The notes: generated by a model not told the origin, from the sequence alone. Positions 23,550 to 34,734 are shown, numbered from the stretch's first letter. The stretch: 64,000 nt of DNA from Platerodrilus igneus (GCA_036346225.1 JARFIW010001469.1:8402001-8466000), one strand, 5' to 3'. Made by a program: numbers and translations.

Positions 23550-23991
23550 TGTTACGTCATCATCGAACATTCATTCGAATTTGTGACAATAAATACTTTG
23601 TGCGTGCATCCTACAGTTTGAGTGAAACATTTTATATACCGGCAGTAACAGTGCATAGACAGTCGTACTCGAGCCTTTACAGAAGCGAGTCGCCTTCGAA
23701 CCCTTGCAGAAGCCGGTTGTATTAGAGCTTTTGAAAGCGACACCGACATCACCCGGTCGAGCGTGTTACTGGTGGTCCGTCGAAAGCTCTTTGTGTGTGA
23801 AGTTCATTGCCCACAGCGGCACAGGACTTAAGGTATTTATACCCTTCCTTTATTAAGTAGTTTGGTGTAGTTTTAGTTATTACATAACCGCACCACCATT
23901 ATCGTTATTGCTACAAAAGCAATTGGTCCTTCATTATAATTTGCATATCTTTATCAATTTATATATCATCTCCTTAATCCCCCCCCAATCA
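23550..23991 (+). repeat. BEL-2 3' LTR
   Basis: 442 bp, about 99.5% identical to the 5' LTR. It is preceded by GAATTTGGTGGGCGGTA, a purine-rich tract. The target duplication CAGAC follows directly. Confidence 0.95.
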
Positions 23992-24084
23992 CAGACTGTG
24001 CAAATTTCAGGGAAATCTGTAGGTTAATTTAGAATAGGAAACAATGATGGTACGCGTCTAACCAGTTCCAGGACTGAAGACCTA

Positions 24085-24107
24085 ATGATGATGATGATGA
24101 TGATGAT
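24085..24107 (+). repeat. (ATG)n tail of the LINE
   Basis: Seven to eight ATG triplets directly follow the conserved LINE end ACTGAAGACCTA. The inverted copy ends at the matching site (38,583-38,610) with a decayed version of the same tail. Confidence 0.85.
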
Positions 24108-24108
24108 A

Positions 24109-25348
24109 GCTTATGTAAGCAATCATCATTTAGTTTCCAATAACTGCTAACCATTTTAAAAAAGTTGAGATTACCAGGTACAACAGAAACAATTAAAACA
24201 TGCCCGAAGTACATTATAACGACAAAATAATTAACTTACAAGAAAACTTCTAGAAGTAACAAAGCCGGGTATCAGAAAAGGATTGGGCACCGGCATTTTC
24301 AACTCACTATTAAAATACCAGTGAGAACATAAGACTGACAGCTTAACAAAGATCAATGTCGGGACGAAACGTTATGTACTAAGAATCGATGGTCCCAATT
24401 TGAGAATGCCAGAAATTATATCACGATAGATAAAAAAAAGGTCAGACCAACTGTATGCGGAGATTAGGATGGTTAGCAGTAAGGAAAATCGACTATTTGG
24501 TAACGTCAAATTGCTTTTAAAAAGACAACTTGTCAAAACAATTACTAGGATCCCGCCTAGATATTGGCAATCAATCTACATGCGGGTCCTGTAAAGTCTA
24601 ACTTTTATCTCTTAAATGCGGAGCCAGCGAAAAATAGTAGTAACGTAATAGTTATTTCCAAGTACGTCAAAATTGTCAAATTACAGAAAGCGAACGCAAC
24701 ACTATACATAAAAGATTATACATAGCTATGATTTTTAATGTAAATTGCATAAATGTTTTATCGGGGCCACACTAATGCCGTGAACGCATCCCCTTTTCGA
24801 AATTATACGACAAATAGTAATTTAGGCATTCTATTTACAATTTATTCCCAGATCAAGAGCTATTATACATAACTAAAACATACCGTTTTTACTCATATTT
24901 TAGGATTAATAAGAAATAGACATTTTACTGTACCCTAGTAATAGATCAGATTTGCAACCACCTGTTTACAGCATCTGCTCTGGTGATGCTTTAGCATTTT
25001 ATTTGAAATTTAAATTTATACTTTTATGAAATTTCGGCAAATTTAATCAAGAACGATATCTCGCTAGCTTTAATAATGCTTGTGCAGGTATATAAATTTA
25101 CCAAATGACTCCCAGGCATATTTTCCACATGAGTTCGTGATATGATTTATGTCAGACCCGTTTATAACCTTTGGCGCTCGGCGTAATATGTCATTTGCGA
25201 ATTGTGTAAATTCGAGCGTGATCTACCTAGCCAATCATCTGACAGCAAATTGATATCGAAATTCCGGTATAAAGCAATTGTATATTTATTTCATGAAATA
25301 TTTGATACGTTTTGTTTGTAGATATGTAAAGTTTAAAGGGGTGGAAAA
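24109..25348. other. Non-coding stretch between LINE and hAT-1
   Basis: About 1.2 kb with no gene, element end or RNA gene recognised. Confidence 0.5.
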
Positions 25349-25356
25349 CATAATGG

Positions 25357-28300
25357 CAGTGGCGGCGCTAGACCAAACGTGGGTGTCGGCGACATCAGTT
25401 TTTCTAGGTTCCTAACATTTCTCAGAGCCCAAAACAAAACGTTTAATGACCTGAATTATACCAATACATACTAGGTATATATAAGTATTTTGTTGCTAAA
25501 CTAATCAAACTGTGGCGGTTAATTAGAACTCAAGTAGCAAAATAACTGTACGTAGTAGAAGGTAAGATACATGAATGAAGGTGAATAGACAATTTGAGTG
25601 TCTATAATATATAACACTTGGATTCACATGTTATTTGTGAAAGAAGTACAACCAAACAATTTCTTTTAAAAATGATAAATTATGATTAAGGACTTACTTG
25701 GAAATAACGAGGTGAGGAAATATCCATTATCCATAGGGGGCTAGTTGCACAAAAATGGTCTCTGATGAAATTCCAATTACACTCATGGTATTTAACATGC
25801 AAATTTCACTGCTACATTTTTATCCGTTGAGATTAATTGACACGAAACATTATAACTCGTAACGTTCAGAGCTCTAGTCTAGTGGATCATATTATTATCG
25901 AAGCATGTATAATTGTTATATGGATAGTGAAGCTTACACTTCTGAAGCGGCGTAAAACTCGAAGTGATGAAGCACCTGACTCGTGTTCTAAGCGCAAATT
26001 TAACATTAAATAGTTTTAAGACGAACGAACACAAATAGACGAATTATACACTCAAACACAAATTACAATATACCAACTTTTCTGCTTTTAATTTCACTGA
26101 ATTTTTTCAATATTGTATCATAATTTGGACCAGCCGCTATTTTTGCTTCAATCGATAAAATTGACAACGCAAATAGTCTCTCTTGGCCCATGGTACTTTG
26201 TAAGTAGGTCTTAATTAATTTTAACTTTGAGAAGCTTCTTTCAGCAGAAGCTGTAGTGACCGGAACTGTAAGCATAATTCTGATTGTTATGTAAACATTT
26301 GGGTATACTTCTTGCAAATTATTTTCTAAAATGTACTGTATAAGTTGTTTGACATCTTTGATAGAGTCTATTAGTGAATACGATTGTAAAAGCAGAAGTT
26401 CTTCACCTAGTTTGAAAGGCTGAATGTCGCTGTTTTCGCTATCCCGAAGTATTGCAGCTAAATCATAACAATGTTTAAGAAGGTCTTCTTTTGGTATAGA
26501 TTTTAAATAATTTATGTCAAAAATAAAGCCAAATTGTTCAAAATAATTGTGGAGCGATTTGAATCGGCATTCGGTGTCGACTATGATAGCATCTAACGTC
26601 TTATTAAAAAAAGTCAACTTTGTACGCATTTCAGCAGATTGTATTGGTTCATCAATATTTTCATACGAGAACATCCTTTTCTTTTTGGCCAATCTTTTTT
26701 CTTTAAATTGAAACGAAATCTCATAACTACTTTTTTCCACAAACAATCTGGCTTCTGCAACGCTTTTTTCAAATCCTGTATCACGATATTCTTGAATCCT
26801 GTTACATAGCAAACGTAGAGTATCAACAGCGATCTTCAAGTTAACTTGAACCGATTGCCATAATTTACTTAAATTGTTCACGCGCAGTAAAATCTCGTAC
26901 CAAACGTGTATTGCAACAATAAACTCAAAAGTTACAATTTCGTTGAGTACAGCTTCACAGTCACTTAGAGTTTCGGAATCTTCAGTTTCGTTTTTCAGGT
27001 CACTTACACAATCGACAACATCATCAAATTGCAACAATATCGCTTCAACTGCTTCTAATCTACTTTCCCATCTTGTTTCAGATAGGGATTTTAATGCTAA
27101 TTTTAATTTGGTTTTAAGGAGACCCCAACGCTTGCTTGATCTCGTAAATAGAACGTATATTTTATTGATAAAGCCGAAAAACATCTTGGCAATTATAGAA
27201 CAATTACTTGCATCTATCAACATTAAATTTCAACTGTGACATCCACAAGGCGTGAAAAACGCTCTTGGATTAATATTAAGGATTCTAGTTTTAACCCCCT
27301 TGTTAATGCCGACTTTATTAGCGCCATTATCGTATCCCTGCCCTCGACAATTTTGGATATCTAAACTATTTCTTTCTAGTTTTTGTAATATTGAATTTGT
27401 TAAATATTCTCCTGTTGTCTCTGCGACGGCAATAAACCCAACAAAGTGCTCCTTTATCGCTGCAGTGAAGAATTACAAAATCTTAATGTTATCGACATTT
27501 GTTCAAGACGGCTGACATCCCTGGTGCAATCAAGCATAAACGCGTAGTATTTTGCTTGTTTGACTCTTTGTATAATCTCATCAACAACTGATTTAGACAT
27601 TAATGTGATTAATTCGTTTTGAATATCGTGACTCAAATAATGTTGATTAAGCTGTTTTTTATTAATGCGTTGTAGGTGTTCCCGTAGTGTCAGATTATAT
27701 TTGGATAACAATTTAAATAGGTCTATAAAATTGCCACTATTATCGCTATTATTTAAATTAAAATTAAGATATTCTTGATGAGCTCTAAATGCCAGGTTAT
27801 GTGAAGCTAAGTAGTTAATTATATCAATCAACCTTTCAAACAAGTTGTACCAATGCTTTTGCGATTCTTTAACCAGTCTCTCGTTTTCCGCATCTATTGT
27901 TTTTCCGTGTTTAATTCCTTTATAAAATTCGATTCATTTAATCATGCACACCATGTGTCCATGACTTTGTTCATGTCTTTGCAATATTCGACTCAAATCT
28001 TTCCAGTCGCAAAATCCTCCTTTTTTGACCATCTGTGTTTGCAAATGGGAAAAAAATTCACATGGAAAGCAATAAACTTTATCTTCAGATATAGAGTAAA
28101 TTAACCACCTACGATGTTGGTTTTCCCCATTACTCAATTTTCGATTAAAGTGGAATTTAGAAAAATGTCTATTATTATCGTCTCTGGAATAACTTTCGTC
28201 AGACGTCTCTAGGTTTTGGTGAGGACCGTTTTGAATTAAGTCATGACGCTGCGAGTCCGTTATTGGAAATACCCACTTCCCCGGATCAGAATCCATAAAC

Positions 28301-29711
28301 AACACTGTGAAATGGGCTGCTTGTTTTTGAATCATTGAGTCACGAATGTTGTCACAGTCTAACTTTTTACTGTTACTGGGTTCAGAGACTTGAATAAGTG
28401 TAGATTCTGCCAACTCTGGATCTGAAGTTGGTTTAGAAACTTGTACAAGAGAGTCATCAGACTTTAATGTTATTGTAGTACCGACCGGTCCTGATGAAGG
28501 TTTCTTAAGAAATTTTATCATACTGGAACTCATGGTTTGATCGGACAGAGCCTTTTCAACTTTTCTTTTCTTTTTGACGCACCAGATTCCCATTTCCTAC
28601 CTATATCTCTGTCTCTAGAAGGCCCTCCTGACATTATAATGACAATATCAAATATAAAAAGCAAACACGCTTATACCAGCGCAGATTAAATGCAAAAAGC
28701 TTTGAATATTATATATAACTGACTTAAAATAGGGGAAGTAACTTAATAATGAATTATACAAAAAATTAAACTAACACATGTAAGTCACATCATACTCAAT
28801 GTAAAATGTATGCATGTAATCCAAACAATATTAGCACAGAAGCTTTTAGCATTTATAATCAAAAATACCAACAATTATAGATTCTTTATCTTTAGTCGTT
28901 GGTATAACTTCATACTAAGAGTAATTTAACTACACACTTCACGTATAAACAACAACTGAACGTCCGTAACAATTTACGCATACAGTTTAAGACGGACAAA
29001 GGAGGGTGGTTTAGTTTGCCTGTAATTGTATACAAAGGGAGGGTGGTATCGACCTAATACGTACCTGTACTTTAAACACTATACTATATTTGTATTAAAC
29101 TTGTTTAAGTCATCTTGACTGCATTGTTAAATGTTAAACCTTAGACTATTATTACAAAGTACGTACTCAACTAAATAGAAGTCTGTTAGGAACTTCTGAG
29201 AAACATTTGACTTACAATGACTGAGCTTGTCAACCTGAGAAGACATCAAACAATACCTAAGTAGCTTTTAACCTGAACTTTATTCATTTTGGCCAAGAAA
29301 TCATTTTGAAGATTCATTTTCTACAAAAGATTCAATCGCAAAACCACGAAGTAGGGTTTATTTACAATTATATAATTGAACATGTATTTTCAAATGCTTT
29401 TTGAAATGAAAGGCCTTTTAACAATGGACTTATTGTAACCACTGGGTGCATTGAATTCTTCTCTCTGCCGGGACAGGTAATCGAGAGGGTCTGTTAGTGT
29501 GATGCATTGCTTGCCTTTGCGATAAGAAATACTTGCTTTTAAATAAGCGTTTAATCCTACATTTAAAACATTGCAGAATGCTGGCGTTCGTTCTACGATA
29601 ATAAATATTTTTTTGGTCAACTAATCAACTTCTGCCATTTTTTTGCGAGGCCCTCTTGGGCGCGAGGCCGTTGGCGGTCGCCGACGTCGCCGACGCCTAA
29701 CGCCGCCACTG
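25357..29711 (-). mobile_element. Complete hAT transposon, inactivated (hAT-1)
   Basis: A 4,355-bp element is bounded by perfect 11-bp terminal inverted repeats CAGTGGCGGCG, extending to 14 of 15 matches. An exact 8-bp target duplication CATAATGG lies at 25,349-25,356 and 29,712-29,719. An 8-bp duplication and CAGTGG ends are hallmarks of hAT elements. The minus strand encodes a transposase with an N-terminal TTF/ZMYM-type zinc finger and a C-terminal hAT dimerisation region. The transposase carries two stops and one frameshift, so this copy is not autonomous. Flanking non-coding sequence to the right (28.6-29.7 kb) belongs to the element. Confidence 0.93.
26063..28593 (-). pseudogene. hAT-1 transposase, ZMYM/TTF type
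   Basis: Read on the minus strand from about 28,593. The N-terminal part includes a TTF-type zinc finger with WLIYSISEDKVYCFPCEFF and HEQSHGHM. A TGA at 27,934-27,936 replaces a tryptophan expected in the motif before IEFYKGIKHGKTIDAEN, and the same frame continues. The middle has YAFMLDCTRDVSRLEQMS, then a frameshift near 27,455-27,480 leads to GQGYDNGANK and INPRAFFTPCGCHS. Next is a TGA at 27,230-27,232 where relatives have leucine. The C-terminal 386 codons (26,063-27,223) end with TVPVTTASAERSFSKLKLIK, the hAT dimerisation signature. The full protein would be about 840 residues and would bind the terminal repeats and cut and paste the element. Confidence 0.9.
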
Positions 29712-30377
29712 CATAATGGAATAAGTCGGAGAGATATCAGCGTTTTATGGTTTTACTGCTTGCAGTGGCGTAACTAGTTTCACTGCGCCCTGGATCCATT
29801 TAGGCCGACCCGCCCCTGCCCCAAGCATTTTAAATATACAAGGTTATTGTTACTAAGTAACCAAAGTTTTGACGTTCTTACTTAATATGAATAGTGTAAA
29901 TAAGATATTAAATTCAAAATGATTTACTGTACTGAATACAATTTAATAAATGAATAACGATAAAACATAGTAATAAAGTAATACATACAATAAAAGACGG
30001 TATAATATAAAACAGAGTTTTTGATATATGCTAAGCGTTTTGCTATGTGAAAACAAAAACTCTGATCAAAACATTTTATAAAGGTGTAGGGAAAATATTG
30101 AAATGCTAGTTTATAATTAATGTATTGTATATAGGTAGCAAGTGAATTATTAAAATATAAGGTATGTCAAAATTTGCGGCCGGGAAGAGGGTTGCTGATC
30201 TGGATGGCTTCCTGGTGGGGGGTCATCGTATCTATATATAAAAAATTATTTAGGTGATTAATTATTTGGCTTTACTATTAACAATAAATTTTCTTTGCGT
30301 TTAATATTATCTTTATACCTATGTAAATTTCCCCCTGCTCTCCCCCCATTTTTTTTGGTTATTTTCTTACATTTATT

Positions 30378-30423
30378 CAGAAGTGGGATTCGAACCCACG
30401 CCCACAATGTGGACCAGAATTTA
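30378..30423 (-). tRNA. tRNA-Leu-like 3' half (pseudogene fragment)
   Basis: On the minus strand TTCTGGTCC, a variable arm, then GGGCGTGGGTTCGAATCC and CACTTCTGA follow the 3' half of insect tRNA-Leu from the anticodon stem through the T arm. The final ACA/CCA end and the 5' half are missing. The T-arm contains the B-box consensus GGTTCGAATCC. On the plus strand it lies just upstream of a gag frame, where a retrotransposon's primer-binding site would be, but it is far longer than the usual 18 bases. It is not a functional tRNA gene. Confidence 0.6.
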
Positions 30424-30460
30424 ACCCAGAAGACAGGAAACAGACTTCTGAAATTTGACT

Positions 30461-30938
30461 TATAAAGGTAGAAGAACTAAAAGAAATTTTCAAATGGTCT
30501 GAGGAAGCTACCATTCGCGCGGCATTGTCCAAATTAACAGGCTTTGCAGAAGTTTGGTATATGGCTTTACAGACTATGAAATTTACGTGGGAAGAATGGA
30601 AGCAAAAAATCATAATGGCATTTCCCCTTAACCGGGATTATTACGAGGTCCTCAATATTATGCTGCGGCGGCGTAAACCCTTTAATGAAAGTTACCAAAA
30701 ATATTACTACGAAAAATTAACTCTCCTAAATCAATGTAAAATTACGGGAAGTGAAACGGTGTCATGTATTCTTGGTGGAATCGACGACTTTGTTGTGAAA
30801 ACTTCTGCTAAAGCTGGTAATTATGGTAATCCAGAGGAATTGTTCCGGTATTTAAGCAGTCTGCATGATTTTCCCGCGCGTCATCCATCGAACAAAGCCA
30901 TTTTCAATAAGGTACAATTTAATCCAAAAAAAAGGTGA
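30461..30938 (+). pseudogene. gag: Ty3-type retrotransposon gag fragment
   Basis: The open frame begins at about 30,461 (EELKEIFKWSEEATIRAALS) and ends in TGA at 30,936-30,938. LTGFAEVWYMALQTMKFTW, EEWKQKIIMAFP, RRKPFNESYQKYYYEK and LLNQCKITGSETVSCILGGI are the capsid-type signature of Ty3/mdg4-group gag proteins in insects. No zinc knuckle, protease or RT follows. Gag normally assembles the particle. Here it is a fragment caught between inverted repeats, open for about 158 codons without a stop. It could be recent, or it could be retained by chance. Confidence 0.75.
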
Positions 30939-31039
30939 AAGAGCAGGGGGAAATTTACATAGGTATAAAGATAATATTAAACGCGAATTGAAAATTTATT
31001 GTTAATAGTAAAGCTAGTAAGTTAATGTTAAAGTTAAAG

Positions 31040-32919
31040 TTAATGTTTGCAATTCGTCAAACATCTTTTTTTTACATCCTGACCGCTTCTCAAGAAACTT
31101 AGGCGAAACCTTCCATTTCTCACAAAGCTTAGTTGCACTATTTATAACTGTCGACCAGTCATTTTTTAATTTGAAAACCTTTTCCATTTAAAGAAAGCAA
31201 CATTTTGCAAGCATTCTCGAGGTCTTCGATTACATTCTGTAGTTTTTGTGACACAATGTCAATGGATGTCAGCACTAAACTTTCTAACACTATCAGCACT
31301 ATTGTAGAAATTTCTGGAAATAGTTTATTAAGCCTTAGCTTCTCCTTCATCTTTTGCGTTCTTTCCATTTAAACTTAAAAACATTAAAATTTTCATGATA
31401 TCAAAATAACCACTCCGAAGAGCGCCAAGAGCTTGATTCCTACTTGTCCATCGAGTAGGACAAACTTTCTTAAGAGTTTTCTCTAAAAATGCAGATTTCT
31501 TCAATAATGCCCACCTAGACACAGTATCGAAGAAGGCGTAGAGTTTTTCAATGTTATCAAAGAATCTCTTATCTCAGTTATATGGGAAACCGAGTCGTTA
31601 ACTACTAAGTTAAGAGCATGAGCACAATAATGAACATATTTTGCAGAGGGGTTCCTTTGTTTAATTCTAGCTTGGAGTTCTGCATAGATGCCACTCAAAT
31701 TTGACGCCCCATCGTATCCCTGACCTCAAACTTTTATAATGTCAGTAAACTACTCTATTATTTAAACAGTAGTCTTGTGTAGAGATACAGAGATTTGACT
31801 TTCCAACTCAACAAAGCCACAAAATGACTCATTGATTTTTAATTGTACCGGTCTGTCCAGGTCATCTGATCTTTACGTGACGAAATACTATGCTCAATTG
31901 ATCTACTTTAGCAATATCTTGTGTAGTGTCAAAAATTAACGATACAAATGGAGCTTTCCTTATTTCTTCCTTTATTTCAACCATTATTTGAGGAAATGAG
32001 ATTTATTAGCTCGTTTTGAATCTGTGGGCTTAAATATTTGGTTTGACCTTTAGGACGTTGAATAAGATCGGCTAAAACCTCATCATACCATGCCAAAAGA
32101 TGTACTATTTCGAGAAAGTTGCCTGTGGAATGATTATAATTTCCATAAGTGTGTGTTCTCTTAAAGCTAAGTCGTTGCTGGCAAGTGTGATAATCATATC
32201 TATTACTCGCTTTAGGACTTTTCGCTTCTATCGGAAATAAACTTCAGAAGCAATGACATGAGACTGTGATTGCTCATGCATCTGTATACTGCGTCCAAGA
32301 TGTGTCCAATCTGTTGTCCCTTTTGCAAAGCTTTGTTCACTTTCTCTTTTTTTTAGCATCATTAAGCAAGCAACAAGGGTGACAGTAGCATGCGTTTGAT
32401 ATTTCTGAATAGCATAACCAATTTCTTTTTAAAGTTAACCGATCTCCTTTTTCATGTTTCTGATAATACCATTTTTCGTCAAAGTTTCTGTGTATGTTTC
32501 TTCCCTCCCTTGTTTTAGGGAACGGCCTTTTAGGCTGATTTGGGCCTAACTTAATCAATAATTATTTATCTTCTTGATTTAATACAGATCCGAAATTACC
32601 TTTATCAGATGTTTGATTTTTTTGCGGTGTTTGGTTCCTTTGCTTTAGGACAACAGTCGCTGTCAGAATTCGATAACACGGTGGATTCGTCACTACGGCT
32701 CGTACTAGGTTGTGAACGTTCTTGGGTAGGAATACACATTTCAGCCCTACCGCTTGTACAGTCTTTAACATCATCATTTTGTTGCGATTCTACTGGGGCT
32801 AGCCGCGTTGGAGTAAAATAGTTTGTCACCTTTTTTACACTTTTTAGCAAATTTGTTTCAGCTAATTCCTTTTCACGTTTCCTTTTGCGAAACTCTGAGC
32901 CACTTGGTTTTTTTGACAT
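31040..32919 (-). pseudogene. hAT-2 transposase remnant
   Basis: The N-terminus starts at 32,919 (MSKKPSGSEFRKRKREKE) with a Ser/Thr/Pro-rich leader. The zinc-finger region in another frame (32,337-32,558) has RNWLCYSEISNACYCHPCCL. A decayed middle leads to YVHYCAHALNLVVNDSVSHI (about 31,600), then ALLKKSAFLEKTLKKVCPTR and WTSRNQALGALRSGYFDIMK in a further frame, and finally FKLKNDWSTVINSATKLCEK near 31,150. There are at least four frame changes and several stops. The C-terminal dimerisation domain is missing. The family assignment to TTF/ZMYM-type hAT is firm. Confidence 0.82.
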
Positions 32920-33776
32920 AATAATTATAATAATATGCGACTGAACACTGACGCAATTTATTTAAAAGCAAATATGCAAAAACCAAAAACCTTTTAGTTT
33001 GCGTCAATGAACATAAAATTTAACGTGTACTAACTTAAATTCAGTAATAAATCACTTGGCTAATTTTGTATAGATCGAAATTCCATTTGAATAATTACTG
33101 TCACCACCACTCTCTACCACCAACGAAAGTTAACTGAACTAATGAGAATGGTAGTTCACGTCATTGAACGCCCAGTAAAACCAGTCGTTGCAGATGCGAT
33201 TGGGTGAGGACTAGATAAACATTGCATTGCAAGCTATACGGGTGTCGCATAGTGCCAATTAACTGCTCATCCTCATAGCGTTTATTTTAACATCGTTCTT
33301 TATAAAAGAAACAGTTTTAACACGTTAATTCCTTTCGTCGCCCTTGTGCCCTTTTATGCTGTGCGCCTTGGAGCGACTGCTCCACTTGCTCCATTGTAGT
33401 TATCCCACTGACTGCTTGTTATCTTGTAATAATAAGGTAATATATGAATTTTCTTTCAAATTTTTAAAGAAATTTAGTTTCAACTAGTATCAAGTAAAAA
33501 TAAGGTTTTGCCAAACAGGACATTATGAAAAATTTAAAAATAATTTTTTTCAATTTAAACAGAAAATCAATTATATCTCGGAAAAGACTAAAATTTTTAT
33601 GTTCTTTTCATCAGTACTATAATTGGGCCAAATATACGAGAACATTATTTAAGTACCTTGTATAATTATAAGTAGTAGAGGAAATATGACACTTTTTTAA
33701 GAACTTGTTTATAAAGTTTCTCCGCTCTTCTGCGTTGACGATATCTAACATAAATTTTTTTTTACTTTTATTCTAG

Positions 33777-33821
33777 GAAACCAGCGACGATATAGCCATG
33801 TCGGATCAATCTCAACCGCAG
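33777..33821 (+). other. Candidate host-gene exon with start codon
   Basis: A T-rich tract ending TTTATTCTAG is followed by 45 bases and then GTATTA. Within them, an ATG at 33,798 in good context (ATAGCCATGTC) opens MSDQSQPQ up to the putative donor. The sequence is unlike its AT-rich surroundings in base composition. This looks like an internal exon carrying the end of a 5' UTR and the first eight codons, before a long intron. I cannot name the gene. No downstream exon was found, and the following 3.7 kb lack large transposons. Confidence 0.35.
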
Positions 33822-34149
33822 GTATTAACTTTTATTTATTTATTTCTTTTCAATTACAAGTTTAATACGAAAATAATGTGGAAATTTCTATTAAATAGTA
33901 GTATGTTATAAAAAGAAAGCCACTCTTTTTCTTTCGGACATTTGTGATAAATAATGTACATGGAAAGTGTTCCTGAATACATGACGTAGACATAAAAGAT
34001 GATCGAAACTAAATCATAGTAGTTTAGCCAAGACAAATTGATTTTTAATGTTAAATTAGTTAAGTAGATGAAATGATGACTTAGAATTTTACCCACAGTT
34101 TAACTGATCATTTTAAATCGAGCTAGTAGCTGAAAAATGGAAAATATAA

Positions 34150-34365
34150 GGTTGCAGACAGGATTCGAACTTGTAATCTTCGGTTTTGACCGCCGATGCG
34201 TTAACCATTGCACCACCCGAATACATGAATATAATTGGATAGATAAAACAAATCTAAATTTTCTGTGTTTTGACCGCCGATACGTTAACCATTGCACCAC
34301 CCGAATAGATGAATATAAGTGGATAGATAAAACAAATCTAAATTTTCTGCGTTTCAATTACTAGC
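34150..34365 (-). repeat. tRNA-derived repeat with partial tandem copy
   Basis: On the minus strand a tRNA-like head carries an A-box-like GGTGCAATGGTTAACG and a B-box-like AAGTTCGAATCC (34,150-34,225). An 84-bp segment covering its 5' half and the following tail is repeated once more (from 34,183 and from 34,267), without the B box. It is probably a SINE fragment. The anticodon arm does not fold cleanly, so I do not call a tRNA gene. Confidence 0.6.
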
Positions 34366-34561
34366 TTGATTTGAAATGATCATTTAGGCTTTGCATAAAA
34401 GTCCAAGCTATTAGTTCATCTTATTAACTAACATTACATGAAATATCAATTTGTCTTGTGCATTTACTGTAATTAGTAGTTGGCGGTAGTCGCGAATTTA
34501 AGCGTCGCGTCCTGTCTATTTCTGACATAAGTCAAGAAACTTGACAGCGTCAAATATTAGT

Positions 34562-34608
34562 GACACACACGCACGCTCGCACTTACGCGCGCACGCACGC
34601 ACGCACGT
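34562..34608. repeat. CACG/CGCA simple repeat
   Basis: Alternating purine-pyrimidine repeat of ACAC and CGCA units. Such tracts can adopt left-handed DNA. Confidence 0.85.
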
Positions 34609-34734
34609 TTTGGTATTGGGTTTTCTAAATCTCATGGATTGTGAGATGTACAATGAAGGAAAAGAGAGGTATCGTATAAAAAGAAAGAATACAATGTAAG
34701 TAAAATCTAAAAACATTAATTTTCCGGATGCGTA

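Larger units (their letters stand above)
19251..23991 (+). mobile_element. BEL/Pao LTR retrotransposon lacking gag (BEL-2)
   Basis: A 4.74-kb element has 442-bp LTRs (TGTTACG...CCAATCA) differing at two positions seen, and a perfect 5-bp target duplication CAGAC at 19,246-19,250 and 23,992-23,996. It sits inside the LINE 3' segment, so it is younger than the LINE. Between the 5' LTR and the RT domain there are only about 600 bp, with no gag, zinc knuckle or DSG protease. RT, RNase H and a complete integrase are present, with a single frameshift between them. It is a different family from BEL-1, since the LTRs share no obvious similarity. Without gag it could only have moved with proteins from another copy. 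Confidence 0.93.
15025..24108 (+). mobile_element. RTE-like LINE with duplicated 3' module, split by BEL-2
   Basis: A non-LTR retrotransposon with one polyprotein-type frame: AP endonuclease, linker, reverse transcriptase, C-terminal domain. After the main C-terminus (18,226) come two tandem 3'-UTR-like units (18,228-18,880), then a second decayed copy of the C-terminal coding segment (18,855-19,250). BEL-2 interrupts that segment after CAGAC, and the LINE resumes at 23,992 and ends in an (ATG)n tail at 24,085-24,107. A minus-strand copy at 38,583-43,825 repeats the same unusual order. Short-repeat tails are typical of RTE-group LINEs. The 5' limit is set by where the two copies stop matching. 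Confidence 0.85.
30269..31014 (+). mobile_element. Fold-back unit: inverted ends around a gag fragment and a tRNA-Leu half
   Basis: The ends are inverted copies of about 95 bp: GCTTTACTATTAACAATAAA at 30,269 and its complement ending at 31,014, with only a few mismatches. The right arm includes the last codons of the gag frame (the AATCC and A-run of its stop region), so the left arm is an inverted copy of the gag 3' end and what follows it. Between the arms, in order, lie a complement of a tRNA-Leu 3' half and the gag fragment. No target duplication is obvious. It is nested in hAT-2. Confidence 0.7.
29766..33410 (-). mobile_element. Second hAT transposon, decayed and interrupted (hAT-2)
   Basis: The ends are CAGTGGCGTAACTA at 29,766 and, inverted, TAGTTATCCCACTG at 33,410, matching at 12 of 14. 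The flanking 8-mers are GCTGCTTG and ACTGCTTG, which agree at seven of eight positions. The minus strand holds a degraded transposase of the same broad TTF/ZMYM group as hAT-1 but a different family. The C-terminal dimerisation part is absent; where it should start (about 31,040) lies the gag-bearing fold-back unit. It starts only 54 bp from hAT-1. Confidence 0.85.

Noticed and set aside
29390..29620. 76-codon minus-strand frame at the right end of hAT-1
   Set aside because: Lies between the terminal repeat and the transposase start and matches no transposase part; probably non-coding element sequence.
32609..32821. 70-codon plus-strand frame FDFFAVFGSFALG
   Set aside because: Antisense shadow of the hAT-2 transposase N-terminus.
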